DNA of 14,790 nt from Thermoleophilia bacterium (GTDB lineage Bacteria > Actinomycetota > Thermoleophilia > Gaiellales > SKUG01): NCBI GenBank assembly GCA_025964455.1, contig JAOPYU010000089.1, positions 1 through 14,790 of the forward strand, read 5' to 3'. Of this stretch, positions 7,801-13,894 are shown in pieces. Under the pieces are notes generated by a model, which had not been told where the DNA came from, made no database searches, and saw only the letters and a list, made by a program, of their open reading frames with translations. Within the stretch, counting starts at the first letter, position 1. Every line of letters begins with the position of its first letter. Made by a program: the position numbers and the translations under genes.

Positions 7801-10800
7801 CGCAGGCGACGGTCGGGCAGAAGCGCCAGTCGTAGGAGGCCACGCCGGAGCCCGTGCCGTCGCCGGCAGCCGTCCAGGTCGCATCAAGTGTCGTGGTCGA
7901 TGCCTGCCACGCCCTGTCGGGTGCCGTCGCGCCATCGGTCGGAGTCGCCATCGTCGGCGCCGTCGTGTCCACCTTGGTGCCGTCGGAGCACGAGTACGCG
8001 CTCACGTTTGCCAGGGCGTCGCGAGCACGCACGCACGCGAAGTACGTGGTTCCGTTCGTCAGCGTGAGCGCCGATGCGGTCGCCGCCAGGCCGGCGCCGG
8101 TCCCGCTCGCGAGCACCGTGGCGCAGGCGACGGTCGGGCAGAAACGCCAGTCGTAGGCCGTCGTGCCGGAACCGGTGCCGTCGTTCGCGGCGATCCAGTT
8201 CGCGTTCAGGGTGGTGGTGGAAGACTGGAAGTCGAGGTCCGGCGCGACGGTGCCATCGGCGGGAGTGGACACGGTCGGCGCTGCGGTGTCGACTGCGATG
8301 CCGTCGGAGCAGGTCTCGGTGCTCTGGTTGCCCGCCACGTCGCTGGCCCTGACGCACACGAAGTAGGTGGCACCATTGCTGAGCGTCAGGCCCGTGGCGG
8401 ACGCGCTGAGGCCGGCGCCGCTACCACTCGCCAGGACGGTCGAGCACGTGACCGAGGTGCAGAACCGCCAGCTGTACGCGGACAGGCCGGACCCACCGGT
8501 GTCGGTCGCCGCGACCCAGCGCCCGTTGAGCGTGGTCGTCGACAGCTGGAAGTCGAGGTCCGGTGCGACCGTCGCGTCCATGGGGACCGGCATCGTCGGG
8601 ATCGCGTTGTCGACGTTGACGGTGCGATTGGCGGACGTCGCCGAGGTGTTGCCGGCCAGGTCCATCGAGCGGACGCTCAGGGCGTGCGCGCCGTTCGCGG
8701 CCAGCGTGGTGTCCCAGTTGTACGTGTTGCTCGCCGGGCTCACCTCGGCCCAGGGTCCCTGCCAGTCGTCCACCCCGTCGACTCGATGGGAGAACGACGT
8801 CACGCCGTAAGGCGCGTCGGTGCCCGAGACGGTGAAGGCGACCGTGCCGCGCACCCACGACCCGGCTGCGGGCGCGGAGATCGTCGGGGTGGCGGGGAGC
8901 GTGTTGTCGACCGTGACGTTGATGCTCGAGGGCGCACTGACCTGTGACGCGGTGTTGCGCGACGTGCAGTCGAGCGTGTGGGCACCGTCGCCGCCGGTTG
9001 CGGAACCCCAGGCATACGTCTTCGTGGTGATCCCCGCGGACGGAGCCACGTTGACGTTCGACAGCAGCGTGCTCGCGTCGCGCAGGAAGGAGACCCGATT
9101 GACGTTGGGGCTGCCCATGCCTGTGCACTGGATCGTGACCGTGCCGCGCAGGCGCGCGCCGGCTGCCGGAGCGTCGAGGGTGACCGTCGGTGCCGCAGCG
9201 CGCGGCCCGGCATCATCGATCGCCGCATCGATGATCGGCGCACGACTGGCCTCCCCCGCGTGCAGGTCAACCGAGGTGGCGCGCACGTTCTGCACCGCCA
9301 CGAGGCTCGAGGTGCCCGCCCACGCGTTGAGCGACGGCGTGGTCGAATCGCTCAGGTTGTCGCCGGGCGCGAGCAGGTCGCCCGCCCCGCCGTCGGAACG
9401 ACCGTCGGCCGCGACGAGGGCAACGCGCGGATGCGCGCCGTCGGCCCCGGCGGTGACCGAGTCGTCGATGTGCCACACGAGCAGGCCCTCGCCGGGCAGG
9501 TCGGCATCGAAGCCGGTCCTGGTCCGTCGCTCGACCAGGAACGATTCGTGCAGCGGCGTGCCGTCGATCGGCAGGCGCACGGCGGTGCGAGCACCGTAGG
9601 AGGACCCGAGCTCGTGGCCGAGGTCGTCACCTTGGACCAGCTGCGGCGTGATCCATCCCAGTCGCGCCCGGCTCCACGCGGACAGGCCAGTGGGTCGCGC
9701 CGAATCACGGAAGCCCCACAGGCCGCTGCCCATGAGGTCCCATCGCCCGGCGCCGTGCGCAGCATCATCCGAACCGTCGACGAGGTCGGGCAGGCCCAGG
9801 ATGTGACCGAACTCGTGCGCTACGACGCCGACCGTGAGCAGGTCGCCGTCGGATCCCGCGCTCGGCATGCGCTCCGGCACCGCGGCGTAGCGACCGACCC
9901 GGATCATCCCGCCGTTGCGTGAGCGGTCACCGGTCGTGACGACGTGCCGCCACGCGTGGGGCCAGAGCAGGTCGAGGTTGCCGTCCTCCGCCGCGGAGGT
10001 ACCCGCGTACACGAGGAACACCGCGTCGACATAGCCGTCGTCGTCGCCGGAGTTGGGCCGACCGTCGCGCCCGTCGTTGTCGTAGCGACCGAAGTCGATC
10101 GATGCGTCGTTGAGCTGGACGGCGTCCTCCAGCAGCGACTGGGAGTTGTTCGGGAAGGACCCCATGCCGCCCGCGTTGCCGGCGTACGAGGAGCGGGTCC
10201 CCGCAACACGTCGCCACGGGGCCACGTCACCATCGACCGTGAACGCTCCGAATGACATGTCGGAATAGAACCGCGCGAGGCTGCCGCCACCGTGTCGGTA
10301 GTCACGACCGAACAGCATCTGCTCGTAGCGCGCCGGCGTGTGATCGGTGCGGCGTGCCGCCACGTCGCGGAAGTCGATGGGCAGTGCAATCGCCATGCCA
10401 CGTCCGGACACGACGCTCGCAGGTCGCTCGGAGGTGATCTTAGTCGTGACGGAGCCCTCGTCCTCGATGCTCCGGCGTGCGGTGCGTGTGGTGGTGCACG
10501 CGGCGGCCCGGGCCTTGGCCGCAGCCCGGACCGCGACACGCTGCCGGACGAGCCGAGCGGCGGCGGTGCGGATCCGCTTCGTGCGAGCAGCGCTCGGTCG
10601 CTGGGCGCGCAGGCGCACCAGCTCGCGGGTCGCGGCGCGCTGGGCGGCGGTCGCCCTGGAGAGCCGGAAGCCAGCGGTCCCGCACGGCGTGGCGCGGGTG
10701 AACGCCGAGGCACCGAGGTCGCTGACGCCGCGCGCCTCCGCAGCCTCGATCACGGTCTCGGCGGCGACGGCACGCAGTCCCCGGATGCCGTGCGCTGGCG

Positions 10801-10918
10801 AGGTCGCCGATGCGATCGTCGGGGCGCCGAGCGCCGCGAGCACGACCATCGCCACCACGACGGCGAATCGGAGGGGCGCTGGGTGGCACCGGGATGTGGG
10901 AGCGGACGGAATGGACAT
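4814..10918 (-). CDS. Giant secreted M6-type metalloprotease with ten Cys-rich repeats and Ig-like domains
   Basis: This 2034-aa exported protein has a signal peptide at residues 1-38 (hydrophobic 18-32, cleavage after ASA). Residues ~39-165 are Ala/Arg-rich and probably a helical propeptide. Residues ~170-555 form an M6-type (immune inhibitor A-like) peptidase domain. It holds the calcium-type acidic loop DNDGRDGRPNSGDDDGYVDA (280-299), the zinc motif HEFGHILGLPD (His368, Glu369, His372) and a WDLMGSG turn (393-399), then GLLVWHIDD near 478-486. Two Ig-like domains occupy ~577-774 and ten repeats 775-1836. Two further Ig-like domains (1837-2034) end in TKP, with no LPxTG motif or membrane anchor. 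The ATG at 10918 is preferred because it starts the signal peptide; the frame stays open upstream to an ATG at 11158 through intergenic hairpins. It is divergent from fliD. Likely surface or extracellular protease; substrate unknown. Confidence 0.9.
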   Translation of the reverse strand: MSIPSAPTSRCHPAPLRFAVVVAMVVLAALGAPTIASATSPAHGIRGLRAVAAETVIEAAEARGVSDLGASAFTRATPCGTAGFRLSRATAAQRAATRELVRLRAQRPSAARTKRIRTAAARLVRQRVAVRAAAKARAAACTTTRTARRSIEDEGSVTTKITSERPASVVSGRGMAIALPIDFRDVAARRTDHTPARYEQMLFGRDYRHGGGSLARFYSDMSFGAFTVDGDVAPWRRVAGTRSSYAGNAGGMGSFPNNSQSLLEDAVQLNDASIDFGRYDNDGRDGRPNSGDDDGYVDAVFLVYAGTSAAEDGNLDLLWPHAWRHVVTTGDRSRNGGMIRVGRYAAVPERMPSAGSDGDLLTVGVVAHEFGHILGLPDLVDGSDDAAHGAGRWDLMGSGLWGFRDSARPTGLSAWSRARLGWITPQLVQGDDLGHELGSSYGARTAVRLPIDGTPLHESFLVERRTRTGFDADLPGEGLLVWHIDDSVTAGADGAHPRVALVAADGRSDGGAGDLLAPGDNLSDSTTPSLNAWAGTSSLVAVQNVRATSVDLHAGEASRAPIIDAAIDDAGPRAAAPTVTLDAPAAGARLRGTVTIQCTGMGSPNVNRVSFLRDASTLLSNVNVAPSAGITTKTYAWGSATGGDGAHTLDCTSRNTASQVSAPSSINVTVDNTLPATPTISAPAAGSWVRGTVAFTVSGTDAPYGVTSFSHRVDGVDDWQGPWAEVSPASNTYNWDTTLAANGAHALSVRSMDLAGNTSATSANRTVNVDNAIPTMPVPMDATVAPDLDFQLSTTTLNGRWVAATDTGGSGLSAYSWRFCTSVTCSTVLASGSGAGLSASATGLTLSNGATYFVCVRASDVAGNQSTETCSDGIAVDTAAPTVSTPADGTVAPDLDFQSSTTTLNANWIAANDGTGSGTTAYDWRFCPTVACATVLASGTGAGLAATASALTLTNGTTYFACVRARDALANVSAYSCSDGTKVDTTAPTMATPTDGATAPDRAWQASTTTLDATWTAAGDGTGSGVASYDWRFCPTVACATILASGTSASPGAAAGSLALANASTYFACVRARDGVNNVSAYVCSNGITVDTVLPPMSAPTDGATLPDLDYQTSTTALTARWTAGADGASGVAGYDWRFCTTAGCGTVLASGSGAGLSATAGSLSLADGATYFACVRVTDTAGNASAYGCSDGILVDTGPPTMPTPLDASVAPDLDFQLSTTTLAAVWTAATDGSGIASYDWRFCPTPACGTVLASGSGAGLSASAGSLSLTDGSTYVACVRATDNAANTSAFACSDGITVDTAAPAMSTPLDASVAPDLDFQASTSGLEAVWTAASDGSGSGTASYDWRFCPTPTCATVLASGSGAGTAASATGLTLTGGTVYYACVRAADALNNTSAYACSDGIAVDAAAPTMAAPTDGATLPDQDTQGSTSALDAAWTAASDGAGSGVAGYDWRFCTSAACTTILASGSGAGLTASATGLTLTAGSTYFACVRPVDNVGNQGAFACSDGVLVDDQPPVMSTPTDGATLPDVDFQLSATTLTSAWPAAIDAGGIASYDWRYCTTPACGTVLASGSGAGLTATAGSLSLANGASYYVCVRATDTSANTSAYSCSDGVAVDTAAPTVAAPIDGATAPDLTVQSSTTSLAASWTTGSDGAGSGIASYDWRFCVTSSACGTVVASGSSAGLSASAGSLALTVGTTYVGCIRAVDALGTAGTWACSNGVLVDIAPTMSTPADGAAADIDAQASTSALTANWAAATDNGTIAGYAWRFCTSPACTTIVGSGTAGGLTASLTGQTLVAGATYFACVRATDNVGNQSPYVCSDGVLVDTTAPATSHGGISGTVAGVVSLTSTSSDAGGLDRVEYRIDAVTRATAPAGGATSFTDPGTAFNTSSLLDGNHAFRVATFDLAGNTVLSGPSTAFIVNNTVESNLPSGSVTAPAAASALPASNVTLSANVSDDNVIVSIQWLLDGSAIPGVAIDQPPAGYAGGVRTRTWASTAGVSSGAHTISARITDASGNITVTPGVSVTKP
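5411..8596 (-). repeat. Ten tandem ~106-residue four-cysteine repeats within the metalloprotease
   Basis: On the minus strand the units start at 8596, 8275, 7954, 7633, 7315, 7000, 6679, 6358, 6043 and 5722, with lengths of 107, 107, 107, 106, 105, 107, 107, 105, 107 and 104 residues. Each runs through a P-x-DGA-x-PDLD-like start, a YDWRFC-x(4)-C motif, ASGSGAGLSA, TYFACVRA-x-D and CSDG-x-x-VDT-x-x-P. All ten keep the four cysteines, 40 in total; unit 9 has one extra residue between the first two. The layout resembles a fibronectin III/Ig-like beta sandwich, here probably with two disulfides. DNA identity between units is high in the RFC segment (CGCCAGTCGTAGGAGGC on the plus strand recurs many times), so the array can expand or shrink by recombination. 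Confidence 0.93.
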
Positions 10919-10931
10919 GGCTCGTTCGCGC

Positions 10932-10947
10932 CCGCGAGATCTCGCGG
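10932..10947. promoter_or_regulatory. Perfect 16-bp palindrome upstream of the metalloprotease start
   Basis: CCGCGAGATCTCGCGG is a gapless perfect inverted repeat ending 13 bp before the metalloprotease ATG (10918). Its position suits a repressor operator for a dimeric regulator or, in the mRNA, a hairpin near the ribosome site. No strong Shine-Dalgarno sequence is seen there. The regulator is unknown. Confidence 0.45.
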
Positions 10948-10963
10948 CGGGCACCCCCTCCCC

Positions 10964-10990
10964 ATCGGCGGGGCGAACGCCCCCCTGTAG
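10964..10990 (-). promoter_or_regulatory. Weak FliA-like promoter candidate for the metalloprotease
   Basis: On the minus strand CTAC (10990-10987), a 17-nt spacer and GCCGAT (10969-10964) mirror the arrangement in front of fliD. The -35 half is a poorer match than CTCA. Initiation would fall near 10957, giving a leader of about 38 nt that contains the 16-bp palindrome. Confidence 0.25.
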
Positions 10991-10996
10991 GAGTGT

Positions 10997-11088
10997 CCGC
11001 AGATCCCCCGTTCGGGGGGTGTCGCCGGTAGGCCAGATGGCACCTTCGGGGACAGCAGCTGCGGGATTTCCCGTGCATGGGAGCACGG
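10997..11088. other. Possible structured RNA element, strand uncertain
   Basis: CCGCAG/CTGCGG (10997-11002 with 11059-11064) encloses a GTTC/GAAC-tetraloop hairpin (11005-11018) and a GGTG/CACC-closed segment (11018-11021 with 11041-11044). Two more hairpins flank it (11062-11073, 11071-11088). An alternative TGTCC/GGACA pairing (10994-10998 with 11050-11054) would be mutually exclusive with the outer stem, as in a switch. I could not match it to the glycine, SAM, c-di-GMP, c-di-AMP or cobalamin riboswitch signatures by eye. The high GC content makes chance pairing likely enough to keep confidence low. Confidence 0.3.
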
Positions 11089-11144
11089 CTGCAACAGCGA
11101 TCGCGCCGACAGGCGCTCGTGCAACGCCCGAGGCCGAGGTCGGG

Positions 11145-11171
11145 CTCATGCTGCGCACCGATCCTGCCGAT
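11145..11171 (+). promoter_or_regulatory. Candidate FliA (sigma-28 type) promoter for fliD
   Basis: CTCA (11145-11148) and GCCGAT (11166-11171) are separated by 17 nt. This resembles flagellar sigma promoters: GCCGATAA is the classical -10, and CTCA-spacer-GCCGA forms are, from memory, reported for flagellar genes of actinobacteria. Initiation near 11178 would leave a ~60-nt leader with a good ribosome site. Confidence 0.45.
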
Positions 11172-11226
11172 GCAGCTCCGGTACGTCACGACACTGCGCG
11201 TCCCCGATGGGGAGGCGCCCGGCCAC

Positions 11227-11232
11227 GGAGGG
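11227..11232 (+). promoter_or_regulatory. Ribosome binding site GGAGGG of fliD
   Basis: GGAGGG lies 9 nt before the ATG at 11242. It decides for this start over the in-frame ATG at 11077, which is upstream of the promoter candidate and would add 55 residues unlike any FliD. Confidence 0.6.
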
Positions 11233-11241
11233 CTGCGACAG

Positions 11242-13044
11242 ATGAGCACATTCAGCGTCGGCGGCCTCTCGAGCGGCCTGGACACCAAGAGCATCATCAG
11301 CCAGCTCATGGACATCGAGGCACGGCCTCGGGTCCGCAAGGAGTGGAGCTCGCAGCTCTGGAAGGCGCGCCAGACGGTCTGGAGCGACCTGAACACCAAG
11401 CTCTCGACGCTGCAGGCGAAGGCCACCTCCCTCAACAACCCGGCGACGTGGTCCTCGAGCGGAGTCACCTCGAGCGACGCCACCCGCCTCACCGGCGCAC
11501 TCAGCGGCCCGAATCCAGCGGTCGGCACGTATGCGCTCAACGTCTCCCAGCTGGCGACCACCGAGGTGTGGAACGCGGCCAACGCCACGCCCCCGTCGGT
11601 CGGCGGCGCGCGCCAGTCCGGCTCGTGGTACCAGGGTGCCTTCACCGAGGCGACCGGCTCCGTGTTGCTGACGAACCTCACCGACGTCGATGGCAGCTCG
11701 CTCGGCCTCGACGCGGGCTCCACCATCTCCATGAGCGCGACCAAGAACGGTTCACCCGTCACCGGGTCGTTCAACGTGACCGCGGGTTCGACGCTCGACG
11801 ACCTCGCCCAGTGGGCCGAATCCAACTTCCCCGGCGCCTCGTTCACCGTGAACGGTGACGGTACGGTGTCGTTCCAGAGCGCGCCGGGCGCCGCCAACGA
11901 GATCACGTCGATGTCGTTCACGGCCACCGACAGCTCAGCGGCCTCGCTCGGCGTGTTCAACGGGACCGCCGGCGCGTCCAGCTCCTTCAGCGCGCCGCCC
12001 TCAGGTGGCGGGGGCGCCGACACGCTCACCATCACCCAGGGCGCCTCCGTCTGGAACGTCGCGATCGGCGCTGGCGCCGACGACACCGCGATCGCCGCGG
12101 CGATCAACGGGACCGCAGGCATCGGCGTCACCGCAAGCGTGGTGGCCGGCAAGCTTCGCATCGCCTCGACCGCCTCCGGCGCGGCCGGCGACTTCACCGT
12201 GACGAGCAGTGGCGGCATGGTCGCCGCGCTCGGGCTCGCGCAGGGCGTGAACGGCCAGGACGCGATGTTCGACGTCAACGGCACCAGCTACTCGCGCAGC
12301 AAGAACACGGGCATCGGCGACGTGCTCGCCGACGTGTCGCTCGACCTGCTTGCGACGACGACGAGTGCGGTGACGCTGACCGTCAAGAACGGCTCGGCGT
12401 CCGCCGCGGACATGAAGAAGAAGCTGCTGGAGTTCGTCGACCAGTACAACGCCGTGGTCGACATGGTCAACGCCAAGACCAGCGAGAAGAAGGTCGTCAA
12501 CCCGAAGACCCTCAACGATTTCGTCGCCGCGCCCCTGTCGCGCGACTTCCAGTTGTCCAACATCGGCTACGAGCTGCGGCGCTGGGCGACCGACACGGTG
12601 TCGGGCCTCGCGGGCACCGATTCGCTCGACGACATCGGCATCACGACCGGCGAGGTCACCGCCGGCTACAGCGCCGCGAATGCATCTGGTCGGCTCGTCG
12701 TGGACGAGGCCAAGCTGGATGCGGCGCTCGCGGCGAACCCGGACAAGGTCAAGGACCTGTTCACCAAGGTGGGTGGCGGCGCCGGCATGGCCGACGACGG
12801 CATCTCGCGCCGGATCTCCACGCTCGTGAGCGGATGGCGCACCGGCGGTGCGGTGGATTCCGCGATGCGTGGCGCGTCGCGACAGATCTCCGACATCCAG
12901 TCGACGATCGACCGCATGAACGAGCGCCTCGACCGCAAGCGCAGCTACTACGAGCGCATGTTCTCCGGCCTCGAGACGTCGCTGGGACGCATCCAGTCCC
13001 AGAACTCCTGGCTCTCGGGCCAGTTCACCGCGCTCTCGAGCTGA
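11242..13044 (+). CDS. fliD: Flagellar hook-associated protein 2 (filament cap)
   Basis: This 600-aa protein is FliD, which forms the cap at the filament tip and guides flagellin folding into the growing filament outside the cell. The N-terminal FliD motif is clear (FSVGGLSSGLDTKSIISQLM, residues 4-23), followed by a helical D0-like stretch (Arg/Trp/Leu-rich, ~28-70). The middle (~155-370) is Thr/Ser/Gly-rich with two flagellin-IN-like modules: SAPGAANEITSMSFTATD and, about 70 residues on, GVTASVVAGKLRIASTASG. The C-terminal FliD domain starts near residue 390 with KKKLLEFVDQYNAVVDMVNA. It ends in a coiled-coil helix (RQISDIQSTIDRMNERLDRK) and YYERMFSGLETSLGRIQSQ. No signal peptide is present, as expected for export by the flagellar type III system. 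Neither fliS nor a flagellin gene is adjacent. Confidence 0.92.
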   Translation: MSTFSVGGLSSGLDTKSIISQLMDIEARPRVRKEWSSQLWKARQTVWSDLNTKLSTLQAKATSLNNPATWSSSGVTSSDATRLTGALSGPNPAVGTYALNVSQLATTEVWNAANATPPSVGGARQSGSWYQGAFTEATGSVLLTNLTDVDGSSLGLDAGSTISMSATKNGSPVTGSFNVTAGSTLDDLAQWAESNFPGASFTVNGDGTVSFQSAPGAANEITSMSFTATDSSAASLGVFNGTAGASSSFSAPPSGGGGADTLTITQGASVWNVAIGAGADDTAIAAAINGTAGIGVTASVVAGKLRIASTASGAAGDFTVTSSGGMVAALGLAQGVNGQDAMFDVNGTSYSRSKNTGIGDVLADVSLDLLATTTSAVTLTVKNGSASAADMKKKLLEFVDQYNAVVDMVNAKTSEKKVVNPKTLNDFVAAPLSRDFQLSNIGYELRRWATDTVSGLAGTDSLDDIGITTGEVTAGYSAANASGRLVVDEAKLDAALAANPDKVKDLFTKVGGGAGMADDGISRRISTLVSGWRTGGAVDSAMRGASRQISDIQSTIDRMNERLDRKRSYYERMFSGLETSLGRIQSQNSWLSGQFTALSS

Positions 13045-13049
13045 CCCGC

Positions 13050-13063
13050 GCGGCGTCGGCCGC
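13050..13063 (+). terminator. Weak terminator-like hairpin after fliD
   Basis: GCGGC-GTCG-GCCGC forms a 5-bp stem with a 4-nt loop 6 bp after the fliD stop, followed by TTCCGTG and not by a T tract. Without the T tract it is only a possible weak terminator. The rest of 13045-13179 shows no gene. Confidence 0.25.
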
Positions 13064-13179
13064 TTCCGTGATCCCCCCTTGCCAGAACTCCCGAATGGGT
13101 GCACGCTGGTTCCGAGGGACAGCTACGTGTCGTGTGGGACGCGTGGCGCTACTGGACGGAATCAGGGGGCGTAACCAGG

Positions 13180-13815
13180 ATGGCTATGACTATTGGAAGC
13201 GGCGCGGGCTCACCCGTGACCTTCACGACACCGCTCGGCGACATGACGTCGCAGCAGGTCAACGCGAACACGCTGGCGCCGCCCACGGCTCCACCGCTGA
13301 CCGGTGCACCCGGCTCCGCTGCTCCGGCAGGTGCCACGCAGACGATCGCCGGTGCGACCGGCGGCGGGGCGGCAGCTCCGACCGGCGCCGCGCAGGCAGC
13401 TGCAGGTACCGTCGTCGGCGGTGGTGCTCCGGGCAAGGCTGAAGGCGGCGGCGCGACCGACGTCAACGCACAGCTCGTCGCAGCGCTGCAGCAGCTCGTC
13501 ACCGTGCTCAACCAGCTCGTGGCTGCGCTCTCCGCTCAGGTCGGCGGCGCCAACGGCGCGGCGACCGGCACGTCCAATGGCGGCGGCCCCGCCATGAAGG
13601 CTGGCGGTCCCGGGCAGATGCCGACGCAGACTCCGATGCAGGTGCCCGGTGGCGGCGCTCCCGGCAAGCCACAGCTTGCAGGCGGCGGCGCGGCAGGTGC
13701 GCCTCCGACGCCGACCGGCACGCCGGCCCCGGCAGCGCAGCCGGCAGCCCCGGGTGCGACGGGTGGTGGCGCCGCAGCGGCGACCGACCACGCGAGCACG
13801 CCGCACACGCACTGA
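13180..13815 (+). CDS. Unrecognised low-complexity Gly/Ala/Pro-rich protein with a leucine heptad helix
   Basis: I do not recognise this 211-aa protein. It has no signal peptide, no Cys, Trp or Tyr and one Phe, and most of it is Gly/Ala/Pro/Thr-rich and probably disordered, with GGGAPGK occurring twice (~80-86 and ~156-162). The exception is residues 94-121, where leucines at 99, 103, 106, 110, 113 and 117 and valines at 100, 107, 114 and 121 keep exact heptad spacing, predicting a coiled coil. The C-terminus is His-containing (HASTPHTH). The start could be the ATG at 13180 or 13186; AGGA lies 5 nt before the second. It begins 135 bp after fliD and is followed by a strong hairpin. Composition is even across the gene and third positions are GC-rich, supporting real coding. 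Confidence 0.65.
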   Translation: MAMTIGSGAGSPVTFTTPLGDMTSQQVNANTLAPPTAPPLTGAPGSAAPAGATQTIAGATGGGAAAPTGAAQAAAGTVVGGGAPGKAEGGGATDVNAQLVAALQQLVTVLNQLVAALSAQVGGANGAATGTSNGGGPAMKAGGPGQMPTQTPMQVPGGGAPGKPQLAGGGAAGAPPTPTGTPAPAAQPAAPGATGGGAAAATDHASTPHTH

Positions 13816-13843
13816 CACGCGCGGCAGGCACACGAAAGTCACG

Positions 13844-13877
13844 ACGGGGGCGGGATGCATCTGCATCACGCCCCCGT
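13844..13877 (+). terminator. Terminator-like hairpin after the heptad protein gene
   Basis: ACGGGGGCG (13844-13852) pairs with CGCCCCCGT (13869-13877), continued by GATGCA/TGCATC after a single G/A mismatch, giving a ~15-bp stem with a 2- to 4-nt loop. It starts 28 bp after the TGA. No T tract follows, as is frequent in high-GC actinobacteria. It separates this gene from sucC. Confidence 0.7.
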
Positions 13878-13894
13878 TGCCATGCGTGGTCGCG

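Larger units (their letters stand above)
10919..11241. other. Divergent intergenic region between metalloprotease and fliD, rich in inverted repeats
   Basis: This 323-bp stretch holds no convincing gene. It carries the control signals for two divergent genes and an unusual density of hairpins: CCGCGAGATCTCGCGG (10932-10947), GGGGCGAACGCCCC (10970-10983), CCCCCGTTCGGGGG (11005-11018), CGGGATTTCCCG (11062-11073), CCGTGC/GCACGG (11071-11088), GCGCC/GGCGC (11103-11116) and GCCCGA/TCGGGC (11126-11145). CCGCAG (10997-11002) can also pair with CTGCGG (11059-11064), closing a multibranched structure. Frames stay open across it on both strands only because of the high GC content. Confidence 0.7.

Noticed and set aside
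10997..11064. Known riboswitch (c-di-GMP, SAM or glycine) in the intergenic region
   Set aside because: A CTGGCC...CCGGCGAC stretch on the minus strand loosely recalls SAM-type cores, but the diagnostic flanking sequences are missing, as are GACGCAAAGC for c-di-GMP and the glycine core.
10919..11158. 80-residue N-terminal extension of the metalloprotease
   Set aside because: It would run through the hairpins and promoter candidate and would bury the signal peptide inside the protein.
11077..11241. 55-residue N-terminal extension of FliD
   Set aside because: Arg-rich, upstream of a good ribosome site, and unlike FliD N-termini, which begin at the GGLSSGLD segment.
10440..12284. 614-aa minus-strand frame crossing the intergenic region and fliD
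   Set aside because: Antisense to fliD, whose frame has clear family motifs; no motifs of its own.
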